Source: Paramicrosporidium saccamoebae (lineage: Eukaryota > Rozellomycota). Taken from it: DNA of 64,000 nt. Every line of letters begins with the position of its first letter. Within the stretch, counting starts at the first letter, position 1. Below the pieces are notes generated by a model. That model saw only the letters and a program-made list of their open reading frames with translations, searched no databases and had not been told where the DNA came from. The position numbers and the translations under genes were made by a program. The stretch covers positions 24,001 to 88,000 of the forward strand of contig MTSL01000168.1 of assembly GCA_002794465.1 (NCBI GenBank). Reading direction: 5' to 3'. This document shows, piece by piece, positions 27,381-36,782 of the stretch.

Positions 27381-29096
27381 TTAATTGACTGTAACTAAAT
27401 CATCTAGAGTAATCTTGCTCTTTTTGCTAGCCCTCTCTCCCTCATTGGGCTTGGATCCCTCCGGTCTCGACTTTGGGCCCGTCCGTTTCCGCAGCGACAA
27501 GGTCAACTCTTTGGCGTTGGCGTCACCCTTGACAATGCGACACCTCACCACCTGTCCCACAAAGAAAGAATCTTGCGGATGATCGACATACTCGTCCGTC
27601 ATCTCTGCCACTGTCACAATTCCCTTCACTTCGCCATAGAAGCGCACAATACACCCGAAATTACGAATAGCAACAATGTATCCATCATGAGAGTTGCCTG
27701 GGACCAGCTGCAAATAGTCTGTAAAGACGGGAAGGGTAGAATCAAGAAGACCCTTTTTCCGAGTAAGAGTGATGCGGCGCGTCTTGGGATCGCAATCAAC
27801 CACACGGAATTTGTACTTTTGGCCAACATGATAGGACTTTAGAGCTTGATCAGTCTGAACTTCGGTTAGATGGAACTTGGGACAGATGGCACGGATTCTG
27901 TCTGTTATCGAAACTACCACTCCAAAGGCCTCCACCTTGAGGATCTGTCCACGGACAATCTGGCCGGGATGGACGTCTTCGATGCGAAGAATGCTCTCCT
28001 TCAAGATGGATGGCTGCAGGGAGGCCTGGTAGATCCCACTAAAGGCGTCAAAATCGATGAGGCGGGTCAAATGACGGGAGCCAACTTTGTAGGCACCCTC
28101 AATCTTTTCCACATGCTCATCTGACAGTCTCGAAATGTGTGCATAGGCAAATTTTTCATCTCCAAGTGACAATGCCACACCCAATCCCACGTCGATGCGG
28201 TACACGGTGGCGCCTTCAACCCTCTCACCAATGCGCTCCGTTTGCATCTCGCACTTCCATCCAACAATATTGGTTTTAGCAGAAAGCAAAAATTTCTTCT
28301 CCTCCACATCGACGTGCATAATCCGGGCCGTAATCTTTTTGCCGACAGGGAAATGTTCAGCCAAATCAAGATCCTTGTGACGACGCATCATGACCGTATC
28401 GGGGAGGTTCAAAACGTCAATCTTTCCCTCATGGCCTGAAAAGGACACTGTCAGATGGCTGTTCTTGATTGCCTTGACTTCGGCCTGCACCATGGTGCCA
28501 CATCTGAGACTGCATACGTTTGCCTTTGTTTGGAAAATGGACTCTGCAATCGTCTTGGTGTCTAAAGAGAGGGTTATTACACGGTTTGCACGGTTCTGGA
28601 ATGAAGAAGTGACGATGCAGGTCACAGTCTTGCCGACACTCAACGGACTGATAGTGTTGGCGTCAGGAAGAAATCCAACCATTCCACCTGTCCCAAAGGA
28701 GACAGTGTATCCACGATCCTCATGACTGCAAACCTCTCCCACTACTATTATACCCTCCACAAAGGAGTCATCCTCGATTCCCTTATTCACCGTCTCGGGT
28801 ATCAGAGACAGCTCCAACCTCCTCTTAGTCCCGCCCTTCTTGGGAGACTCTACTGCTACAATACTTGCCACCACCAGCTCACCCACCTGATACATCGACG
28901 TGAGTGACGGTATCTCGGTGGCCGTCTCGATAGAGGCGAGGGCGGCAGTCAGACTGGGCGAGATTCGATCGCAAGTGACAAATCCAGTGAGTTGGTTAGG
29001 CAGGGAGATGCACATGTCCAGGTCGTTGACGGCCTTTACTACGCCCAGCACCTGTTGGCCCACCTTGAGCTTTGAAAAGTTTAAGAATCCAGACAT
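27381..29096 (-). CDS. RRP5 N-terminal S1-repeat module as a separate gene
   Basis: 571 residues made of consecutive S1 RNA-binding repeats (six or so recognisable), starting with the first RRP5 repeat (FSKLKVGQQVLGVVKAVNDL, then ISLPNQLTGFVTCDRISPSL). Later repeats include VHPGQIVRGQILKVEAFGVV and FVGQVVRCRIVKGD. The tail is basic and ends KSKITLDDLVTVN with TAA. Yeast RRP5 has twelve S1 repeats before its HAT region, so this copy has lost repeats as well as being split. It binds pre-rRNA for 40S and 60S assembly. No intron candidate bridges the TAA to the downstream module. Confidence 0.9.
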   Translation of the reverse strand: MSGFLNFSKLKVGQQVLGVVKAVNDLDMCISLPNQLTGFVTCDRISPSLTAALASIETATEIPSLTSMYQVGELVVASIVAVESPKKGGTKRRLELSLIPETVNKGIEDDSFVEGIIVVGEVCSHEDRGYTVSFGTGGMVGFLPDANTISPLSVGKTVTCIVTSSFQNRANRVITLSLDTKTIAESIFQTKANVCSLRCGTMVQAEVKAIKNSHLTVSFSGHEGKIDVLNLPDTVMMRRHKDLDLAEHFPVGKKITARIMHVDVEEKKFLLSAKTNIVGWKCEMQTERIGERVEGATVYRIDVGLGVALSLGDEKFAYAHISRLSDEHVEKIEGAYKVGSRHLTRLIDFDAFSGIYQASLQPSILKESILRIEDVHPGQIVRGQILKVEAFGVVVSITDRIRAICPKFHLTEVQTDQALKSYHVGQKYKFRVVDCDPKTRRITLTRKKGLLDSTLPVFTDYLQLVPGNSHDGYIVAIRNFGCIVRFYGEVKGIVTVAEMTDEYVDHPQDSFFVGQVVRCRIVKGDANAKELTLSLRKRTGPKSRPEGSKPNEGERASKKSKITLDDLVTVN

Positions 29097-29261
29097 TCCT
29101 TGGATACCCCGGCCACGGCGGTGCTTGGATAGTCACTTTGATTCGTGATGACCCTCGATTGCGTTTCCAACATGATTGCCACTACCCAACGCCTCTCTAT
29201 CAGTTGGAAAAATTGTAATACGTGGTGAGTTTGTGAGGCAGCAGAATAATAGTATCTGTTT

Positions 29262-29400
29262 AGAGCCTGATCAGATGAAAAAAATCTGCGTCCAAGGGAT
29301 GCTGATCCCTATTTAGAACGCGATAATATTAAAGAATTTACATTCAAAGGATGATGATTACTCTTTAGAGCGTTATCAGATGAAAGAATCTGCCCTATAG
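29262..29400. repeat. Imperfect tandem repeat of about 60-70 bp
   Basis: Two and a half copies carry TTAGAGC or TTAGAAC, TGATCAGATGAAA or TATCAGATGAAAG, AATCTGC and AAAGGATGATGAT. They lie in the 526 bp space between the divergent RRP5 and VPS53 genes. 29460-29580 is a pyrimidine-rich stretch with repeated CTTACGTCC, CTCTGCGTC and CCCACGTCTCTG, probably the VPS53 promoter; no gene seen. Confidence 0.65.
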
Positions 29401-29622
29401 ATGCTCCCTGTAAAAGACGATCTATTCCACAAAACCGTTTTTGTCAAGTGTGTGCGTGGGTGTCTCTACCTCCTTACGTCCCCATGTTATTGTATCCTTA
29501 CGTCCATATATCTCCAAGTGCCTATATCTCTGCGTCCCTACACCCCCACGTCTCTGAGCCCTTACACCCCCCACGTCTCTGCGTCACAATTTGCATCTAC
29601 CAATACGACTACATGACCGGGG

Positions 29623-31755
29623 ATGATGTCGGAGACCAAAACAGAACGACAAGTGGCGGCAATTGAGCTTTTGAATGAGCTACTGGGTGACGACGTCCAC
29701 CTGTGTCGGATCGACGAACATCGCTCAACTCTTGCCGCCCGTCTGGCTACACTGCGTGCACAAATCGAAACCCAACATCTCCAAATGACCGTCATCGCAC
29801 AGGACCGACGTCACAAATATACCTATGTGGCTGAGAGTAATGGTCGGGCGTTAGTACGAGCTCGGGAAGTAGTGAAACTGGTAGAGACGGTGGCGGAACA
29901 GGTGAAAGATATTGTGGAGCGCACTGAGAAACTGAACCGGAACCAAAAGGAACTGACCACATTCATCACCCGACTGGAGAGACTGCGCTCCTTTGTGGAG
30001 AACATTGACCGATTAGAAAAGCTCATGTTGGGTCGGGAATATGAGCGCATTGGCAGTCTGTTGCTTGCAACACAACAGTTTGCAGAACAATTCCAGGAGA
30101 TGCGGGAAAGGTCATTTGTTGGGGAGCAACTTGGACGGTTCGACTACCTACAAAAGATGCTGCAACGACAAGTCCTCGAGTTATTTGATGAGACTATGCG
30201 ACGTCGGGGCAGTGTAAACGCAGCCCAATCAATCAATCTGGCCCATGCTGCCGTTGTTATCGACGTACTTGGCGAGGCGTCGCAAAGGGCTCTCATCCGA
30301 TGGTATTGCGACCGCCAGTTGGGAGACTACAAGGACGTCTTCCGTGGAAATCGAGAATTGGCTAATCTGGAGAGCATCCCAAAGAGATATGCCTGGCTGA
30401 AGCGCTTGATGGTTGTATATGAGGCTGAGCATGCGTTCATCTTTCCGGTGGAATGGAAAGTAGATCAGGTGCTTTGCTTAGACTTTTGTGCAGTCACCAG
30501 CCATGACATTGCGGGAGTCATGCAGTCCTTCAATGGTGCAAAAATTAATCTTACCCTGCTCCAGACAGCTGTGCAGCAGACCCGTTCTTTTGAACAGTTC
30601 CTGCATCGGAAATATCCAAAAAATCCGGGACTGTCAATTTCTCTGGCGTTTGAGCCGTTTCTCTTTTATTTCATCGACTCGCATGATCAAGCGCTGCTTA
30701 AATTCAAGAGCCGTCTCCCCGTCAAACTGACATTGGCTGACTTTGACGCTTCCAACGTCCTGACCAGCGCCTCGGAGCTGTTTCTCCTCTTTCGGGAGAT
30801 TCTGCAAGACATTTCAGAGCTTTCCGTTAAGAAGCCACTGGCCGACTTGTGCAAAATGTTTGGCTCTCATTTGGGCACTTATTCTAAATATCTGGAAGAG
30901 CGTCTGCCGCGCATGGGAAAAAAGCCCTTTGTGTCATTTGACGTGCGTACATTGTGTGTGGTGCTGAACACGACAGATTACTGCTATTTGACAACCGTGT
31001 CCATGGCAGAGCGCATTAGAGAAATCATTCATCCGCATTTCAGCGAGTCGGTGGCCTTTGATGGTGCACAACAAGACTTTCTTGTACACGTTTCAGTTGG
31101 TATTGGACGACTGCATCTCTCCATATCCTCCACTCTCGACGCCTGTTGGACATTGATGTCTTCTATCAGTTGGTCGGGATTAAAGTCGGTTGGGGATCAT
31201 TCTGCTTACGTAAGCCAAATCCAGAGGACTCTGGCTGACCAGCAGCCAATAATCCGCTCCACATTGGTGGGATCCAAACATTACGTTGCCCTCTGTCATC
31301 GTCTAGCCACCTCTATTGTCTCGCGCTTTTCTGATAATGTAAAGAAGATTAAGCATCTTAACGATTTTGCCGCGCAACAATTGCTCGTTGATCTGGAGGC
31401 ACTGCGCATCATGTTACTCGATCTCCTGCGATTAGGCGATTATGGTGCGCTTAGAACACCGTTTGCCAAGTTGGTTGCCTCTGAGACGGCTGATGTGGAG
31501 GGTTTTCTCAAGTGCGTCATGGCACCCACAGAACCCGCCTCGGTGTTTGTGCAAAATTATCTGCTTGTTCGAGCTGATGTTGAGGAGAGCAAGTTTCTCG
31601 CCGTCCTTGAAGTCAAGGGCATCCGACGGACTACACTCTACCTGGACGAGTTTCGTAGCCACGTCCCTAAGAGGCCGTCTGAGCAGGGCCGAGAACTCAA
31701 GTTCTTCCGGATCGATGAGCATCTCAAGAAAATCTTACAGGCAGTCAAGTTATAA
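29623..31755 (+). CDS. VPS53: GARP/EARP tethering complex subunit VPS53
   Basis: 710 residues, single exon. An N-terminal coiled-coil half (residues about 15-150) is followed by the VPS53 core ELTTFITRLERLRSFVENID, then LMLGREYERIGSLLLATQQF, then RYAWLKRLMVVYEAEHAFIF and CLDFCAVTSHDIAGVM. The C-terminal helical bundle continues to the end. VPS53 tethers endosome-derived vesicles at the trans-Golgi. It is shorter than the yeast protein (about 820), mostly at the C-terminus. Its stop codon is 28 bp before the first secreted-family gene. Confidence 0.88.
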   Translation: MMSETKTERQVAAIELLNELLGDDVHLCRIDEHRSTLAARLATLRAQIETQHLQMTVIAQDRRHKYTYVAESNGRALVRAREVVKLVETVAEQVKDIVERTEKLNRNQKELTTFITRLERLRSFVENIDRLEKLMLGREYERIGSLLLATQQFAEQFQEMRERSFVGEQLGRFDYLQKMLQRQVLELFDETMRRRGSVNAAQSINLAHAAVVIDVLGEASQRALIRWYCDRQLGDYKDVFRGNRELANLESIPKRYAWLKRLMVVYEAEHAFIFPVEWKVDQVLCLDFCAVTSHDIAGVMQSFNGAKINLTLLQTAVQQTRSFEQFLHRKYPKNPGLSISLAFEPFLFYFIDSHDQALLKFKSRLPVKLTLADFDASNVLTSASELFLLFREILQDISELSVKKPLADLCKMFGSHLGTYSKYLEERLPRMGKKPFVSFDVRTLCVVLNTTDYCYLTTVSMAERIREIIHPHFSESVAFDGAQQDFLVHVSVGIGRLHLSISSTLDACWTLMSSISWSGLKSVGDHSAYVSQIQRTLADQQPIIRSTLVGSKHYVALCHRLATSIVSRFSDNVKKIKHLNDFAAQQLLVDLEALRIMLLDLLRLGDYGALRTPFAKLVASETADVEGFLKCVMAPTEPASVFVQNYLLVRADVEESKFLAVLEVKGIRRTTLYLDEFRSHVPKRPSEQGRELKFFRIDEHLKKILQAVKL

Positions 31756-31783
31756 TAGATTTGTGTTTGATTTTAATTAAATA

Positions 31784-33307
31784 ATGGAATTACCACAGTT
31801 GACACGGCCGTTAATGTGGCCCTTGGTATTGACTTTGGCGTGGGGTCTAGGTGAGGCTCTTCGACTGGCTGCAACCGGATCCGACTTGCAGTTTACTGTG
31901 CAACTCGAGGTGCTGTTTGCATGTATCAAATATGAGGAGCAGGATGTGCTGTGGAATGTAGCGGGTTGGCTGATGGCTGCACCAACGTCGGTGCGCGAAT
32001 CATACCGTCAAACTACCGTCCCTGATGTGTTATGGATATTCCATCACGTCTTTGAACACAAGACTCTGCATAATATTTTGCTACCGCTAGAGTTTTTGGC
32101 GAACAATCCATTACTCTTAGAGCTAGTGGATGAGCATTGGAACGAGTACAACTTGGATAAAATTGAACTCGGATCATATCCCGAGGTGCTAGACTATGAC
32201 CCATGGTATAGTCGCACAGCCGATTATCTGATGGCTCAGCCCTACAAGGCGAATGGATTGGCCGCCATTTCTGCGTGCTGGAAAGGACATCTGGCCTTTT
32301 GGGAGATTCATACCATCGGACAGGTTTCGAGTTGTCAACATTCCGAACAGTTGTTAAAGCTGCCAGTTCTGCTCAGAATAATCCAGTGCCGCCTTCAGGA
32401 GCCCGAGCGAGTGCCAAGCACGCATCTTGGCGTCCCCCACAGTTTGGAAGCAGCGCTCATCAATACACTGCTCTCTACGAGTGATGTGTTGCACGTCTAT
32501 ATTAAAGTTGTGACAAGGATTAAAGAACTGGTCGATCATGACGGCATGCGGGCATTATGGCATGGCAAAGTGACCTATTTGGCATTGAATAACCCAAGTA
32601 TTCCCTTTGAGCACGTGATACTCCTCTTAAAGGACTACTTTTCTGCATACCAATGTGACGAATATCAATTCGATCTTATCCAGCGGATCGCAGTCCAGGA
32701 GAACATGCGCCGTCCAAGGCCGGTCTATAACGACTCGTTACTGAGCATAGTGATGAGACAACTGGCGATGCATCATCAAGGGTTGGTGCCGTTCTGGGCG
32801 GGAAAGTCCAGGCGATTGCAGCATTGGAGGGGCACGCTACGCTCAATGGGACAGTATTCCCCACCGCCAGAGGCTTGCGGTTGGCGAGCCGTTTGTGCAT
32901 TATTTGGCACGGAACAACAGTTTCCTGTAATGTCCCGCTGGTTCACTGATCCATTCGTCTTGAAAAATAGGAATGGTGAGCTTACTACCTGCCACGATCT
33001 TGACTGTTTCATCCCAACATATGCTGCTATTGTCCTCTCAGAGAGCGGTTTGTTCACAAGGACCCCCGTGGGAAATGCGTTCAGCGGTGCTCCGAGTATC
33101 CCAGCCGTCTGGAGAACTATTGCTAGGATCATTGTCCTCGGCTTGGTATATTACCAGCACGATGTCTTTAATCTATCACCCGAGACTTGGGACCTATTCC
33201 ATACTGCGCCGACGGAAGTGGATCCTTGGGACCAACATTTTAGGAATAATGGATTATCCTTTACTCACCAAGTCCTTCAGGCCACTAGAGTGCTGCAATA
33301 CCTATAG
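31784..33307 (+). CDS. Secreted WHGK-family protein 1 (unrecognised family)
   Basis: 507 residues; an ATG at 31814 would place the signal peptide at the very start. The signal peptide ends in GEALRL, the junction shared by all family members. I recognise no characterised family. Family landmarks: LLPLEFLANNPLLLELVDEH (about residue 98), ALWHGKVTYLAL (258), YFSAYQCDEYQFDLIQRI, FWAGKSRRLQHWRGTLRSMG, PPPEACGWRAVC and, near 440, WRTIARIIVLGLVYYQ then DVFNLSPETWDLF. The last block resembles the N-lobe of HECT ubiquitin ligases, but no C-lobe or catalytic Cys is present. Mostly helical; no transmembrane segment beyond the signal peptide. First of five tandem genes. Confidence 0.8.
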   Translation: MELPQLTRPLMWPLVLTLAWGLGEALRLAATGSDLQFTVQLEVLFACIKYEEQDVLWNVAGWLMAAPTSVRESYRQTTVPDVLWIFHHVFEHKTLHNILLPLEFLANNPLLLELVDEHWNEYNLDKIELGSYPEVLDYDPWYSRTADYLMAQPYKANGLAAISACWKGHLAFWEIHTIGQVSSCQHSEQLLKLPVLLRIIQCRLQEPERVPSTHLGVPHSLEAALINTLLSTSDVLHVYIKVVTRIKELVDHDGMRALWHGKVTYLALNNPSIPFEHVILLLKDYFSAYQCDEYQFDLIQRIAVQENMRRPRPVYNDSLLSIVMRQLAMHHQGLVPFWAGKSRRLQHWRGTLRSMGQYSPPPEACGWRAVCALFGTEQQFPVMSRWFTDPFVLKNRNGELTTCHDLDCFIPTYAAIVLSESGLFTRTPVGNAFSGAPSIPAVWRTIARIIVLGLVYYQHDVFNLSPETWDLFHTAPTEVDPWDQHFRNNGLSFTHQVLQATRVLQYL

Positions 33308-33348
33308 ACAACATCTGCCAGGGCTGAAGTCGACCCGAATCTTCCTTT

Positions 33349-34860
33349 ATGCTTCATTATGCCATTTTTACTCTGTTGTGCTATACCGAGGCACTGGTAA
33401 TTAAGACTAGTATTTCAGACCTCAGGTACACCCACCAAGGGTGTATAATGTCAATATTTGACAATCTACGTTATGACCAGGAGACTCTTGAGGGTCTCTC
33501 TACGGTACTAATATCGAATCCTTCGCCGCACATTCAGGACGCATGGTGTGCGGCGTATCTAGACAAGGACGCTTCTCAGTTGGTATTTGACTCGTACATT
33601 CATAGGAAAGAGTGGCATCATTTGCTATTGCCCTTGGACTTGATCTTGTCAAACAAACACTTGGCAGAATTAGTAGATGCCAATTGGAGCATGTATCGGC
33701 CTGCATATTACTCTTTGAATCATGACTATCCGATTATGAGCCAAGTCAACTGGCAGAGGAATATTTTCAAGGCGATAGAACAAAATCCTGCCCTCATAAA
33801 GGGGAGGCTCGGCGAATATGGTGTGTCTCAGGGCCAATTGGAGCTCTGGTATGTGGAAACGTACGATGTGACGCTAAATAGCGATATCGTGGCAAAATGG
33901 CTTGAGAAATTGAAAATTTGGCTTCTGGTGCAACTTCAGGCTCATCTCACTGATCCGCAATACAGCATGGAGAATGCTTCTTCATGGTTCCCATATGATG
34001 CCAGGGACAGACTCATTTTTCACAAATTTAATTCAAACCCACTGAAGCATTATCAAACGCTATTAACACGGATCACGATACTACTGGGAGACATGCCTGA
34101 ATCTAACGTTGCGTTATGGCACGGAAAGTTGCTCTATGCTCTACTGCACTTGGCAGAAACTTTACCCAAACAACAGATTGAAGAGTTTCTTATAAGCTAC
34201 TCGCCGCTAAACTATCAAGAGGCAACACTTTTGGATCTTAGGCCTTGGTTTATTAAGACTGGAATGTTCCAAACGTGTCCGTCTTCTCCACTGAACTCCA
34301 AGATGCGGCAGCTTGGGGAACTGCACTCGACAATGTTGCCGACTGTCCGTGGAGATGCCAAGTTCTTAATGTTTTGGAATGATGTGCGGGGGTTCGCGAG
34401 GCCCCTCAGGCCATCCTCGACACCCTGCACTTGGCTGGATATCTGTAGATTAATTGCAAGAATCCCTCCAGATGAAATATTACCTCCAAAGTTTGAGAGG
34501 CCGATTACTATTCAGTCTGCGTCGTCACAGCCACTGCAGGTATATAGTGACATCTATGACTTGCTCCGTGTTTTGCCGTCCTGGCTAACCGAACAAAGCT
34601 ATGTCTCTACGATATTTTTCGACCTCACATCAGAATCCCCCTTAAATAGGTACGTGCCCATTTTTCAAGCAATTGGAAGGCTGCTCGTGTGGGGCATTCA
34701 TTATACTGGTCAAGACGTATTCAATTTTGGTCCCTCCGTATGGGATTGTCTATTATACAATTGGAACTATAGAGTGCTTGATTATACCGCCTCGGAGAAT
34801 ATATCAGCCGTTCTGAGTTGGCACAAGATTTACATTAACCCCCCATCTGTGCACACCTAG
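33349..34860 (+). CDS. Secreted WHGK-family protein 2 (unrecognised family)
   Basis: 503 residues from the ATG at 33349. Signal peptide MLHYAIFTLLCYTEALVIK has the family junction (E-A-L-V-I-K). Landmarks: LLLPLDLILSNKHLAELVDA (about residue 91), ALWHGKLLYALLHLAE (256), YSPLNYQEATLLDLRPW, FWNDVRGFARPL, CTWLDICRLIARI, and IFQAIGRLLVWGIHYTG then DVFNFGPSVWDCL. It starts 42 bp after the preceding gene and shares its direction. It is one of the more diverged members (the HWR block is altered). Function unknown. Confidence 0.8.
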   Translation: MLHYAIFTLLCYTEALVIKTSISDLRYTHQGCIMSIFDNLRYDQETLEGLSTVLISNPSPHIQDAWCAAYLDKDASQLVFDSYIHRKEWHHLLLPLDLILSNKHLAELVDANWSMYRPAYYSLNHDYPIMSQVNWQRNIFKAIEQNPALIKGRLGEYGVSQGQLELWYVETYDVTLNSDIVAKWLEKLKIWLLVQLQAHLTDPQYSMENASSWFPYDARDRLIFHKFNSNPLKHYQTLLTRITILLGDMPESNVALWHGKLLYALLHLAETLPKQQIEEFLISYSPLNYQEATLLDLRPWFIKTGMFQTCPSSPLNSKMRQLGELHSTMLPTVRGDAKFLMFWNDVRGFARPLRPSSTPCTWLDICRLIARIPPDEILPPKFERPITIQSASSQPLQVYSDIYDLLRVLPSWLTEQSYVSTIFFDLTSESPLNRYVPIFQAIGRLLVWGIHYTGQDVFNFGPSVWDCLLYNWNYRVLDYTASENISAVLSWHKIYINPPSVHT

Positions 34861-34969
34861 TTAATTCGGAATTAATTAAAAGATTACTTAGTCTGAGGTT
34901 GTGATAAAAAACCGTTATCCGTCCATAGGTTGCAGACTGCGGACCACAGCGCACAGGCATACTCTCTCT

Positions 34970-35020
34970 CTAACTACTAACTACTAACTACCAACTACTA
35001 ACTGACTGACCAACTAACTT
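34970..35020. repeat. CTAA/ACTAACT microsatellite
   Basis: Repeated CTAACTACTAACTAC units, then ACTGACTGACC, directly precede the ATG of the third tandem secreted gene. It contains TACTAAC by composition; I see no matching splice sites, so it is called a simple repeat in the 5' flank. Confidence 0.75.
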
Positions 35021-35029
35021 GACTGATAG

Positions 35030-36529
35030 ATGCTCCTATGTTGGATGCTGATGGTGCCATGGCAGGTATCTGCATTGCGACTGCATTGTAAGCCGCGCGG
35101 ACTGGATTTTTTGCTGACAAATTACACGCCTCTTTTTCAAAATCTCGATTACGCTGATGACCGTACCTTGGATGCACTCTCTGCCATTGTGACAGAGAGA
35201 TTACCGGCCGTGGCGTTTCATGCGTACCGGATGCTAAGCTTGTCGCCGGGACAATGCGAGGCCCTCTATAGACGGTTCGTCGGCCGTCCAGAATTACATC
35301 GCTGGATGCTGCCGTTGATGCTAATCCTCAACAATCCGACTTTGACCAAGATTGTGGATTGGGAGGGTCATCGCCACGATGCCTTTGCCATTGCAGATAA
35401 TCTGGCCATCTTAAATGAAGAGCCATGGAAAACTCGAATTGTCAAGGCCGTTGTAGACAACCCTGCCCTACTGGAGTCTAGCCAGCTGGCCAGAGTGGCG
35501 TCCATGCCGTCCTGGCTCAATCCGTATCACTTGTACTCTACATCGTCTTTCAGGGAATGGCTTGCAAAATTACCACCATTGCTCTTGTTGGTGCAGATGG
35601 CAGCATCGGGGGTCACTTGGTTGTTTCCCCACCTAATAGTCCCTGATAGCGAGGATATAAGTTCCTTTAACAAGTTCCAAGGAGATCTGATGGATGAAGA
35701 TAAGTTTGCAATTGTGTTAAAGCGCATTATGGGACATTTAGAGACGGAGCAAGACTCAGTAAAGGCCATCTGGCATGGAAAACTGGTGCAGCTTGTCCTC
35801 CCCCCTGATAATGCTAACCACTTGCCGCTCTCCATCATTCTTGACTATTTCAACGCCTATGCAACTGAAGATTATCAATTTGGAATGGTTCAAGGTCTGG
35901 CCAACTCGATTATTCTTCGTCAGCCCCTTTCCGAGTCGATTCCGTATCATGTAAGATCGAAATTGGATCAACTCAAGATAAGATTCCCATCGCTACAGCC
36001 CTTCTGGGGGCTACGAGCAGACTACACTCGGCATTGGCGCAGAGAGTTAATCTCCAGAGGAGTTTTCGTCCCGCCCTTGCACGTCTGTGACCTACAAGAC
36101 TCCTGTCTAGTGCTTGCCAAAATATGCGTATCAGCTTTGTGGCTAGTCCATCCTACGTTTGCTAATCCCTTTCTTATACAACATGGTGAGAAGGTAGTAT
36201 CTTGCAAAGATGTATATTGTCTGCTGGACCTGATTCCTTCACTGCTCGTCGCGGATGGAGCGATTGAGAGCACTGTGAACGGGGCAGTGCTTGGTTCCGC
36301 TCAGCAATCGACTGTCGTATGGCTCACCATCGGTCTTTTGATCTCATGGGGTTTTGTATATAGTGACCGGGACGTGTTCGGCTTTAACGATAGCCAGTGG
36401 CAGCTGGTGTACGATTTGGCCTCTAAGCCCGTTAATATAGAGGATGGGCACGAGGGATTGGCCGTGATTGTAAAGAATCTCATGTTGCAGGGCTTTTTTC
36501 GAGCCACCCGTAATCATTACATTAGATAA
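35030..36529 (+). CDS. Secreted WHGK-family protein 3 (unrecognised family)
   Basis: 499 residues. Signal peptide MLLCWMLMVPWQVSALRLHC with the family junction S-A-L-R-L. Landmarks: WMLPLMLILNNPTLTKIVDW (about residue 101), AIWHGKLVQLVL (246), YFNAYATEDYQFGMVQGL, FWGLRADYTRHWRRELISRG, PPLHVCDLQDSC, a Cys pair in VSCKDVYCLLDLIPSLLV, and VWLTIGLLISWGFVYSDRD then VFGFNDSQWQLV. Its end FRATRNHYIR is nearly shared with the next gene (FFRATVNQYIK), so these two are the closest pair and probably the latest duplication. Confidence 0.8.
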   Translation: MLLCWMLMVPWQVSALRLHCKPRGLDFLLTNYTPLFQNLDYADDRTLDALSAIVTERLPAVAFHAYRMLSLSPGQCEALYRRFVGRPELHRWMLPLMLILNNPTLTKIVDWEGHRHDAFAIADNLAILNEEPWKTRIVKAVVDNPALLESSQLARVASMPSWLNPYHLYSTSSFREWLAKLPPLLLLVQMAASGVTWLFPHLIVPDSEDISSFNKFQGDLMDEDKFAIVLKRIMGHLETEQDSVKAIWHGKLVQLVLPPDNANHLPLSIILDYFNAYATEDYQFGMVQGLANSIILRQPLSESIPYHVRSKLDQLKIRFPSLQPFWGLRADYTRHWRRELISRGVFVPPLHVCDLQDSCLVLAKICVSALWLVHPTFANPFLIQHGEKVVSCKDVYCLLDLIPSLLVADGAIESTVNGAVLGSAQQSTVVWLTIGLLISWGFVYSDRDVFGFNDSQWQLVYDLASKPVNIEDGHEGLAVIVKNLMLQGFFRATRNHYIR

Positions 36530-36782
36530 ATTGCCTATTGATGTGTGAGTATTTGGGTTGTTTCAGTACAAGATTCAGAATATGTTCCAGCATAGAGTCT
36601 GGGACCGATTACAATTTACGCTGTCATCTATGCATATTGATTGCTGCCATGTACAATAATACTAAGCGCTAACAGCCCATAACCCCGCGTTATTAACTGC
36701 AGGAAGATCTGACCTTGATAAAATACTTTAACCCATATATAGCTGCTACATTGAACATTGGGTAGGGGATGTGCACTAAGCC

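Noticed and set aside
34970-35020. TACTAAC branch-point motifs suggesting an intron before secreted gene 3
   Set aside because: The motif arises from the CTAA microsatellite, no 5' splice site of the local GTA type precedes it at 30 nt, and the signal peptide is complete without it.
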